Below, one piece after another: positions 49,301 to 61,300 of a stretch of 64,000 nucleotides of DNA (positions are counted from its first letter, which is position 1; the number at the start of each line of letters is the position of its first letter). Source of the DNA: Distichodus sexfasciatus (Eukaryota > Chordata > Actinopteri > Characiformes > Distichodontidae); assembly GCA_032718565.1 (NCBI GenBank), contig JAVGVS010000290.1, positions 97,942 through 161,941 of the forward strand, read 5' to 3'. A program made the position numbers and the translations under genes. Under the pieces are notes generated by a model that was not told the origin of the DNA, searched no databases, and saw only the letters and a list, made by a program, of their open reading frames with translations.

Positions 49301-52300
49301 GTTAACATGGCATTATCCTTACAATTACAGCATTTAGCACACGCTCTTATCCAAAGCGACGTACATTTGCTAATTTCAGGGACAGTTCCCCCGAGAGCAA
49401 CTTAGGGTTAAGGGTCTTGCTCAGGGACCCAGTGTTGGTAACGACAGAGGTCGGATTCCAACCATCACCCTGTTGGTCCCAAGGCGAGTGTCCTACCACT
49501 AGGCCACCAACGCCCATCAGACTCGGACTGATCAATGGTTGGTTTCTAAGAGCAACAGGCGGAATTAGGAATAAAATAATCCACATTAAGAATTGCCTAA
49601 TAAACTATATGCAGTGCTAGATTTGATGCGTGTTTGCTTTTTACACCCTCTCCACTGACCTCTCCTTATTAACAGCGACTCCTGCGAATCCCTTCTCCTT
49701 CTTTAAGTTTCTTAAATTGCTTACAAGGTCTATTAGGAGGATGCTTGCTTGCTTTTTCCCAAAAACAAAACGTCAGGGAAGCACCAGATCCAGATGGTGT
49801 ATGGCCCTCCTGCCGAAAAGAATGTAATGACTAATTGGCTCCTGTCCTCGCAATGACAGACTGACCACAGGCATGCACCCCTGATGTCCACTGAAAGACT
49901 GGCGATAGCCCATCTGAAGAGCATTGCAGGGACTCCTCCTCCTCCTCCTCTTCCTAAATCCTTTTCAGTTGCCTAGTTGGCAAGCAAGTCAGGGAATGAT
50001 GTGGTCTGCACTACATTTTGCAGTGTCTTGAGTAGAGTCTGAGCAAGAATTTGACTAATTGCAGATAATTCTGTGGCAGTGTTTGTAACAGCAGATAAAT
50101 GATAAAACAAGAAAACGCAGCATTAACCCTTATGACTGTTGTCTTGGCAGTGCAAAAAAAAAAACTGGCCGGTTCAGATTCAATATTTAATCGTGATGTT
50201 ACGGGAACATAGTCTAGAAGGTCATGTGCGTAACAGGCGGGACATGCCCTAAATGCTACAGTTATGCTATGGTTATTTTGATGGCCAAGGGAAATGTTCA
50301 AGCGTCCTATTTGGTCACTTGAGCATTTAGCTTTCAGTGCCGTCTTTCCAGAACTAACTAAACTAAGTGCAACTGAACCATCATTTATCGACTCGAGCGA
50401 AACTGTGGCGCAGAACAAAACAAACGAACATGAATGTGGATCAGTCCAATGCAAACTGGACAAATCTTTCATCAGACACATTGAGGGTGGATGCTACAAT
50501 TAGGCCACAGCTGGCCACTTTGGGCCAGTTTCTTTCTAATGATAGAGTAAGAGTAAATCATGAACACTTACCTTAAGTGAGGCAAGTGAATCCTGCAGTT
50601 CTTAAGACGTTAACTGTAGTTCTTTTGAGATTAATGAATAAGTTGCCAGTTCAATCCTACAGAAATTTTGGTAGGCAGCCACTCCAGTGGTCGTCGGGCT
50701 GTCTTTAAGTGTTTGGCAGTGATCATGTTTGGGAATGTCTAGTGAAACTGAACCCAATTGTCAGTTAAATTCAGCCAAAAGTGAAATGTGACTCTGCACG
50801 GCAAAACCAGTCGCTTGTCGCAACGGAGGTTTCCAAGAAAAACGACCGTTTATGTCGCGTGGGGTAAAATATTGGATTTTTTGTTTTTAGTGTTTTGAAA
50901 CAGTGGAAGGTCTATACTGTACTGTTGGGAATAAATTTCGTGAGTGCTACGTCGATAGTCAACTTCAAAGGCAGATTCCTCCGTTTCTCACTTGGAGAAA
51001 CCCGACTCCTTTGAATGTTGATATCTCAGTCCTATGTTGTCCGATTCATTCGATATAGGTATCGTTTTGAAGCTTGATTTATGCCCTTTCATGGAAACAA
51101 TAACTTTTGAAAATTTGCAACAAGCGACTGGTTTTGCCGTGCAGAGTCACAAATAGTGATGGACATTTACTTTCTCACATAGCGCTAGGCAGGATTTAAT
51201 AGATTTTTCTGTCAATAAATGAAATCTTCACTCATACATTAATAAAAATCATGTTTTTTAAAATATTTTATCACTCTTTCTAGCCTTATTGAATCAGTCT
51301 TTTTATATTTTATTTTTTATGTTTATTTTTTATTCTTAGATAAATCTGACCAGACACAGTTTGCTGTTTTAACAGTTGAATTGTGTTGATCACCTTTGTT
51401 AGTGTGAGGTCATTTACAGTATCTTCCTGTATTGTAGTTTTTGGAGAATAACTTAATCTCTCTTACTTTTTTGATTTGCTACCACAAGTTGAGGGCAACA
51501 GTTCAGCTCCTACCGTGCAAGGAGACAGAGTTGTTGAACTTTAGCACGAAGAAATGATTAATAACGCTCTCATTTATTAAAGAGAGCAACCACCTGCTTA
51601 GAATTCCCCAAGCACCAAGGTATGGGTACACTTTCCTCGTTTTAGCACAGTTCATCGTATCATGCTTTTAATTTATTTATTTTGATTTTTATTCTTGGTT
51701 ATGCTAAGCAGCAATCAATCAGCCTTTTCATCTTTGTATCCCCGGGTTATGATTAGCTGAAGCCCAGCAAATGACAGATCTTGAAAGATACAGGATGAAA
51801 AAGACATCGGAAGAGTCCTTACGTGAGCAGCAGTATAAAGATAGGGACCCGTCTCTTCTCCCTTATCTTCTTTCATTACGCTTCTTAATTAAAAATGTGG
51901 AGGAGCTTATTAATTATGCAAGGAGATGATTTCTTATCCCATCCCCAAACATTTATCCTTTAATCAAGATGACAGAATTCCTGCACCATTAAGGCAAAAC
52001 TAATTAAGTCTGGAGCAGAGAATTTCGAAAACCCTTTCACAGCCTCCCAAAATCGCTTTTTCTGGAAAAAATAGGACATTACCTAATAATGGTCAGTTGT
52101 AAATTAGGCTTAACAGTGTCACTGGTCAGGAGTTTACCTTAGCGCAGCCTCGAACAGACACTCAGTGTTGTTCTGTTTCCATTTTAATATCTTGACTTTT
52201 CGGAAGTGTGCTAATGTGCTAATCTTTGAAAAAGCTTCCTTCTTTTTTATTTCCAATAAAAATCGCTTTTAAAAAATGTGGCTTATTAATGGATCATGTT

Positions 52301-55300
52301 AATTAAGAATATCGTTCAGGTCACTGTCTCAAAGTACTTGGCAGTTGGCATTTCTGCTCATGTCCTGTCCCGTGTCAGTAGCACAAAACTGCCACTACTA
52401 GTCGATATTCTGTAGAACACTACATAAACAAACCACATTTAACAGCAGCAAATTAACCCTTCTGTTATGTCGCGGGTCAAATTGACCCATTTTAAATTAA
52501 ATTAAATTTTTAAAAAATAGTTTAAAATATTTTTTCAGTAAGAAACCTCTTGTGCTTGGCTTAATAAGGGTAATCAACATATAAAATAAAAATGGTTCGT
52601 TTCACATTTTTGACTCCGCACGGCAAAACCAGTCGCTTGTCGCAACAGAGGTTTCACTAGCGTGAAGATATTTCTCCTGAATCCATCTTGGTCTCCCGAG
52701 TTCAGTTAACCTAACGCAGGTAGGCTATCCGTTTGGCTGTGAATGCAGCGTAGGCTACTGTAAATGCAAACGTAGCCGCGACTGCACCAGGCGTCTGTGA
52801 GTGCTACGTCGATCGTCAACTTCAAAGGCAGATTTCTTCGTCTCTCACTTGGCGTGACAGGAGAAACCCGACTCCTTTGAATGTTGATATCTCAGTCATA
52901 TGTCGTCCAATTCATTCGATATAGGTATCGTTTTGAAACTTGATTTATGCCCGTTCATGGAAACATAAACTCAATTTTGAAAATTTGCAACAAGCGACTG
53001 GTTTTGCTGTGCAGAGTCACAAATGTGCAGCCCCCCCCTCTGCATGTTTATATTACATCGATACTGTTCGGATCAATTTGAATTTAAAATAATTAATGTC
53101 ATGTAAAACTATTGTGTTTTATACGTAGGTCTTTAAAAAAGTTGTAAAATTTTTATGAAAAATGAGTGAATTATCCTTTATTAAACTATGATCTGTGAGA
53201 GGTAAATAACACCATTACACCAAACATGGATTGAAATGGTAAGTAATGGAGTTAATAATGAGATACAAACAATCTTTAATGGGTTTTTTGGTTTCTGACA
53301 CTTTTGGACAATTAAACATGCGCCAGGTCAAACTGACCCAGGAACATCATTGGTGTTCCTGAGAAACGAACATAACAGAAGGGTTAAGTAGAGTAGCAAT
53401 TTAACAACAATTTCATTCAAGTCACTTTAAGGCACGTCCCCCAATAACTAGCCCAATACATGCTGGGTTTTATATAAATGAATGTGATTTTATATCACCT
53501 TCTTTTATGCAGTATCATCCTCCACTTTATTTGTTTTGGACGTAGATTGTGTCACACAGATCACTATCAGTATTCAGTGCACTCATTTTTGCACAGCGCC
53601 AGATTCAATTATTGATAAAAAGACTGCTGCTGTGTGTAGGTTTTTGTCAGAGTCAGTGATGTTCTTATTTCTAAGCTCTTTCAACTAAATACCTTTTCAA
53701 AGAGATTACTTTATCAAATGGTCACAGTTCAACACATTTGGTCAAAACTTCTTTGTCCTCATTTTTATTTTGCTTGATCTATTGTAAAATGGTATTGTTG
53801 AGGCTGATGTATGGTTACAAAATGCAGTTTATGAAATCAGGTGTAATATGCCATTTAGAATATGTTTTTACTTGAAGTAACATGCTGATCTGTTCTGGAA
53901 CTTCATGCTAATGTTCTGTATTTAAATCAGTAACAGTCAACTGCGATCTTAAGTCTTACAGTTTACCAATAGAATTCTTCACAATGTCAGTTCTTATCTT
54001 TCATTCATTCTTTCATTTTCCGAACCGCTTTATCCCAATTGGGGTCGCGGGGGGACCGGAGCCTGTCCCGGGAACTCACAGGCGCAAGTCGGGGACCAAC
54101 CCTGGCCAGACGCCAACACACCGCAAGGCACACACACATTCACACAATCACACTCACATTCACGGGGCCAATTTAGAATCGCCAATCAACCTATATCGCA
54201 TGCCTTTGGACTGTGGGAGAATACCGGAGCACCCGGAGTAAACCCACGCAAGCACGGGGAGAGCACGCAAGCTCCACACAGAGGGGCCCTACGGCCTTCC
54301 CCGGGGCTCGAACCCAGGACCTTCTCGCTGTGAGGCGGCAGCGCTAACCGCTGCGCCACCGTGCCGCCCCAGTGCTTATCAATAATCACTTATCTTTGAA
54401 AGATGAGAATTTTATTTTAGACTTTCTAAACTTTCTAGATGCTAAAGTATATCCACATTCTTGCACACATCTTGTTAAATACTGGATTTATCATTTAGTT
54501 TCAGTTTTCATGGAGTGGTGTGTCCAGTTATGGTCAAACTTATTAGCATCCTTTATGAAATGTCACAGGGAGTTACTAGCAACCGTAGGTGTTAGTAATG
54601 TCATACTGAGGCATTAAATTGAAACGAGAAAACCAAAATGGCCAAAGTTTTCATCCCAATGACGATTAATAGTTAGCAGTTTCTCCTTTTAACAACAACA
54701 TCTGACTGTAAGTGTCTTGTTAGGTGGGTCTACCCTGAGCGAGTGAACTTAGCCAAGTCCTTCCTGGCAAATTGCTTCATCTTCCCTAATTTAGACACTT
54801 TCCAAGCAAGGACCTTGAATTCTTACCCAAGATTCCCAATAAGATTGAGTTCGGGGCTTTCTGGTGATCTAACGCCAGACTAGACAAAATTTCTAGACTA
54901 AACGGTCCCTCAGAAAGTCACCATAATCTGTTTCTCCATGATCCCACGTAACTAAAAGAGATGATCTATAACTGAAGCGTAGAAACAAGTTCACAACCTT
55001 TTATTGCTTTTGCCCTGTAGTAACAGTATCCATGTTCTGGGACGGCTCCAACACTGCCAAATCGTATCCCTTTGTTATAAAGTGAAAGTGAATGATTATT
55101 TGTCATTGTGAACACACCACAGCACACAGTGCACCACAACGAAATTTGACCTCTGCATTTAACCCACCTGTGAAGGAGCAGCGGGCAGCTAACAAGCGCC
55201 CAGGGAGCAGTGCTTGGGGACGGTACCTTGCTCATGAGTTCCTCAGTGGTAACTGGATTCCGGCCCTGGATTCGAACCTGCGACCTTCAGATTTTCAGCA

Positions 55301-58300
55301 AGGCTATGTAGGCATTAGTGTTGGATGTTTTACCTTCAAGCCCATCATGATGATTATTTCTTTATTTTTTGTGATAAGTCATTTGTTACAAACAATAGAA
55401 GAGTGTCTGTTTTAATCTTGCAGTCAAGTGCCACTAGCGTTGCTCATTTGAGTCCAGTTGGTAGTGCAGTTGATAATTGTTTGTATGTCAGGATTGACTT
55501 GCGTGCCTTTTTGACTGTCCAGTCATATGGAGTACTGGCCCATGTGTTGAAAGTTTGTAAAATGTTGATAAATCTGGACACGATTTCAGATTGCAGATTT
55601 AATGATGATTCTACATATGTTAGACCAGCGTTTCTCAATTCCAGTTCTCGCGGCCCACCGCTCTGCACATAATCGGTATTTCCTGCACTGTCGCACGCTG
55701 GTCCTACGTTGCTAATTAGCTAATCAGTAGCATCAGCTGTGCTGTGAGTCGGGAAAGTCGAATCTCTGCAGAGCAGTGGTTCGTGAGGACTGGGATTGAG
55801 AAACGCTGTTTTAGACTACTCTGTCTGGCTAAAGACTCTTTTTACCATGTGTTGTGGTTCCATACGTTATCTCTGATAAACTAATTATGATGCCTACTTC
55901 ATTTCTATATGAGGAATTTTAATAATTTAATAATAATTTTTGTTGGTCAAATATTTACATTTATTTGCAGCTTTTGCATTAGTTATATGTTAATCGTTTA
56001 TAAGTTATGCATCTATGATGAATTCTCTTTTTATTATTATTATTTCTGGTTCTGGTTCTTTGTAAAAGTCATCGTAACTGGATAATTTTTATCCTTCTTA
56101 TAACCCAGGCAGGACGATTGATTAGTTTTTTTGTTTTTTTTTTATAACTCAGAATCCCTTTAACGTACAGAAACTTCCCATACCATTAGAATCACAAGAA
56201 CTTAACGGATATTATGTTGCTTCCCAAAAATATCCAATACTGTAGTATTACTTCATTTTCTACGGAAGTGTAATGCGTTCACTTGAGAAAAACATAATTC
56301 TGCTCTGTTTTTCTGAATTAACGAGATAGTTTTCATGTTTAAAAAAAGTTCTGTTTTTCTGAATGAACGAGATAGTTTTCATGTTAAAAAAGTTCTGTTT
56401 TTCTGAATTAACGTTACATTTTAACACTGAATTTGAGTGATTATTTGTTATTGTGAACACAACACATTCGCACACCGCATTTGACCCATCTGTGAAGGAG
56501 CAGTGGGCAGCTTTTCGGCAGTGCCTGGGGGCAGTATCTTTACCGGTGAGATCTGAAAATGTCCTAGTCCTAATTTGTATAGGAGGTTTGTAAACCATTT
56601 CTTTTGTGTGTTTTCAGGTCAGTCTGTCACCAAATCGATGAACCAGTTCAGGGTGACTTGTCTTGCCTTCCAGCCCTCTGACCCCACTGTTTTTTTGTGC
56701 GGTGGCTTGAGTTCCGAGGTCAATGCATGGGATTCACGCTCTTGTCAGGTTAGTTTGTTGTTTTATTTCCTACATTTCTGAAACAATGTGCAAGTCTACA
56801 ATACAGATTGAATGCCACAGCAAAGAGAACACAATACGCAAACCTTAAACCCATTTTGTGCAGCGGTCAGCAACCACAGACGCGTTTCCAGGTCAGCATG
56901 TATGGACATTTGGGGCCTGTGTGCACCAAACGTGTTTTTTTTGCGCAGAGAGCGGTCAAAACCTCACTTCCGGAGCGCTTTCTCGGCACTTCTCTCAGGG
57001 CGTTGTTGTTGCTAAGTTACGAAAAGCGTCACCGCGTTCGCTCCTGTTTCATGTAAACATTGGAACGTGTTCCTTTGAGATCGGCAGTTTAGCCGCCGTA
57101 AAAGAGATCATCTTTACAATGGAGAGAAATGGCGTCTTGGCGTTAGCGGCCGCGCTTGAACTCGATGCTCACGTGTCTCACATGCGATGTATAAAGCTGC
57201 ATGGGATAAACCGTGCGAGAAAACAGCTGGGAGAGTATCACTGGTTTATATGTCCTGCCCCTTCCTCGATTTTTGATTCGCTAGCAAGCGAAAAGCGACA
57301 TTGACGAGCCCAGCGCTGTTCTAAAAGTCGAACGGATTTCAGCGCTCCGAGCGCTGCGGTAAAAAAAACGGTCTCCACTCTCAACTGTCAACTGAAAATA
57401 ATTCCATATAAAGTAAATAACTCCATATTGAGTGGTTCATTTGATCATTTAAACACTTATTTGCAAGAGATTTTGACATGTTAGTTTTAAGCGCTACTCC
57501 GCTGGCTTGGCCCAAAACTGTAAAACAAGGGCAACAACTTCAAATTATAAATGCTTATAGTGCTATGCAAAAGTTTGGGCACCCCTGATAAAAATAACTG
57601 TATTAATTCATAACTTGCTAAGCTTGAGAGGCAGCAACTTAATTTTAACATATTTGATAACTTATGGAAACAGCAACAATTCAGTAGTGAAATATTTTTT
57701 TATTGGGCCAACAGAAACAATGTAATGCTCATTTAAACAAAAATAGGCAGGTGCATAAATTTGGGCACCCTAAAGGAATAATCCCATTAATATTTCGTAG
57801 AGCCTCCTTTTGCTGAAATAACAGCCTGTAGACGCCTCCTATAGCCACTCACAAGTCCCTGAATTCTGGCTGGTGGTATTTTGGACCATTCTTCCAGATA
57901 AAATGCCTCCAGTTCAGTCAGGTTCGATGGCTTCCGGGCATGCACAGCCTGCTTCAACTCAATCCATACATTTTCAGTGATGTTCAGGCCTGGGGACTGG
58001 GATGGCCATTCAAGAACATTGTACTTGTGCCTCTGCATAAATTCCTTAGTAGATTTTGATCGGTGCTTTGGATCATTGTTGTGCTGAAACATCCAACCCC
58101 GGCGTAACTTCAACTCTGTGACTGATTCTAGAACATTCTTTTCAAGAATCTGCTGATATTGGGTGGAATCCATGCGGCCCTCAACTTTAACAAGGTTTCC
58201 AATACCTGTGCTAGCCACACAGCCCCGTAACATGATGGACCCTCCACCAAATTTTACTGTGGGCAGCAGGTTCTTCTCCTGGAATGCTGTGTATTTTTTT

Positions 58301-61300
58301 CACCATGCATAGCGCCTCTGGTTATGACCAAATAACTCTATCTTAGTCTCATCTGTCCACAATATTTTCTAGGCCAGCACATTTAAATTTGCTCTGACAT
58401 CTGGCTTCAATGCTCCTTGTAGGCAACTCTTCTGCCCTCCCAGGGACAGAGTATGATGTTGTATCTGGCGTCATTGCATGCCTGAAGTGTGTGTTTGTTT
58501 TTCAAAACTGTCTTCACCTGAGAACTGGAACCGGTCAGTAATTAACCGCTTCAGCCCGATAGCCCCCGGTACCGCGGGCAGAACGGGAAGGCTTTAAATA
58601 GACGATAAACGTAAACAAACATGCATGCGGCACATCAACATCACCGATAGAATCTCGTCTAAAAATCCACCTGAACAACACAATTCCAACACTAAACGCT
58701 TAACAAAGAACAAAAACACTGCGTAGAAAGAATTCTTTGACCGATATGTGAGATCAAAATTTTTGTGTAGTACTTTTTGTTGCGTGTTACTACTGTGTCT
58801 TTGTTCTTGGCTAAGTATTACGTGTTTTTTCGCTCTGCACGTTCTTAGTGCGGTTTACTATTATTAACATACTAGTTCATGAGGATGCTACCTCGATTCA
58901 AGCACTGACTTAAAATAAGAAAAATGACATGGCCAAATTTTTTAGCCCTCTGAAAATTGACCGCAACCTCCAGGGATAGTTGTAGCCAGATTGGTACATG
59001 TCTCTTGAGGGATACTGGCCCATTCATCCATGGGAAATCATTGCAGCTAGTCCAAACTGCGTGGTTTTCCGAGCATAGGCATCCACTTCGAGCCCCCGCC
59101 ACAGACTCTCCATAGGATTATGATCTGGACTTTGTGTGGGCCACTTTAGGACCTTGATTTTAGTGTCCTTTAAGAGGTTTTGGGCCAATTTCGATGTGTG
59201 CTTTGGGTCATTGTCTTGTTGGAACACCCAGCAGCGACCTAAGCCTAGACTAAGACCTAAGGCCTAGACTCAAATTGTTGCCATAATTTTCTTTTTTGGT
59301 GATGTGATGCACCCGAACGAGGCTCCCTGTGCCTGAGGCAGCAAACAGCCCCACAGCATAATGCCCCCACCACTGGGTTTCACAATGGGAACTATGCTCT
59401 TAGGGTTGAAGGCCTTTCCCTTTTTTTTTTTTTGCCAGAATGCAACATCCATGTGCCCAAAGAAGCTCCAGTTTAGTCTCATCAGACCAAACTTTCAAAT
59501 GTTTACGGGCAAACCTCAGTCTCTCTTTAATGTGCTACTCTTGGGCGATGACCTTGAAGCCCACCACGATGAAGAGCCCTCATAATTGTCTTCCTTGAAA
59601 ATTCGACCCCAGAAGAGGGCAGATCAGTAATAATTATCACGGCAGACTCGTGCCGACATCTCTGATGATTTCTCTCTCTAGACGTTTTGATATTTTGCAC
59701 TTTCGACCATGCCCAGGTTTGCTACTCGCAGAATTTGTTTCCTTGTACTGTGCAGTAATGCAACGCACAGCTGTTCTAGAGGCTGTACGGCACTTACATG
59801 AGGGTCAGCTATCTTCTTTCTGAGCTCGACACTGATTTCTTTTGTCTTTGACATGATGAAATGAGAGCAGTCCCCCTCGATAATGTGTCCACGTGCCACC
59901 AAACCTGTTCCTTGGAGTCCCTTAAGTAAAGTTCAGTGCAGAACTGAACGCTCGGGTGTTGTTTGGAAGCAAACTGACTTCGTGTAACCTCAGATAAAAC
60001 AACTTAGTTTAAAAGTTTTTCAGGATTTTGATGAAAAATGATTTATTTGAATTCTGCATTTTCTGCAGATGAGCGCCACTCCTAAAAGTGATTAACTCTG
60101 TATATTAATGAATTAATCATAATCTCATTCTCTCCTTTTAGTTGGTTCGAGTGTACAAGGCCGGCATTCAGCAGACCCTTGACATTCTTTTCCTGGACGA
60201 CGGGAAAGAATTTATTACCAGCAGTGACGCAGTCAGTCGAGATTCTGCAGACCGCACCCTTATTGCCTGGGACTTTGCGACTACTGCTAAAGTCTCCAAC
60301 CAGATATTCCACGTAAGAACACTGACACTGACACGTAAATAAAAACTCATGCTCGTGGTGGGTTCGTAGTCATTTCTCCCCAAATTTGCGGTTCTACTCC
60401 CTTTTTGCTGATTAGTTGAGTTAATCTTGTCTTTTAATGCAACTGTTTGTGATGGTGGTCTAATGGTCTGAGGGGTTGTGGGTTCAAAGTGCTAGAGACT
60501 GTCACTTAAGAAACAAGTCGGTAAGAATGTCTCCTGTAATCAAGAACTCGCTTTGGATAAGAGCATTTGCTAAGTGGCACGAATGTAAATCCAAACTGTT
60601 CTCGTAAAGTGAAAGAGAGTGATTATTTGTCATTGTGAACACACCACAGCACAGCACAGCACACAGCGCACCACAACGAAATGTGACCTCTGCATTTGAC
60701 CCATCCGTGAAGGAGCAATGGGCAGCTAATGTGGGCAGCGCCCGGGTAGCAGTGCTTGGGGACGGTGCCTTGCTCGTGAATACCTGGGTGATGGTGGCCT
60801 AGTGGTAGGACACTCACCTTTCAACCAAGAGGTTGTGGGTTCGTATCCGACCTCTGGCGTTACCAACACTGGCTCCCTGAGCGAGACCCTTGACCCTAAG
60901 TTGCTCTCAGGAGAACTGTCCCTGAAATTAGCAAATGTAAGTCGCTCTGGATAAGAGTGTCTGCTAAATGCAGTAAATGAAATACCGCAGTGGTAGTTTT
61001 ACCAGCCCTGGATTCGAATCTGCGACCTTCTGATCACGGGGCGAACACCCTACCATTATGCCAACTGTAAATAAAGTGTTTGAACGTGTCTGCTTTTTCT
61101 GAGTTGGGGTTAATAAAAAATTCAAAGATTATAATTAAATACAAATATTATGTTTTTTAAATTTTTTTTCCTTAAGTAGGTTAATAAGAAATATAACATA
61201 TCTCTTGTTTTTTGGTGCAGGAGAGATACACATGTCCAAGTCTGGCCCTGCACCCACAGAAACACTCATTCGTTGCCCAGACCAATGGAAACTACATAGC

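Noticed and set aside
50011..50481. 156-codon minus-strand frame in WDR25 intron 2
   Set aside because: Composition resembles random translated intron; no motif recognised.
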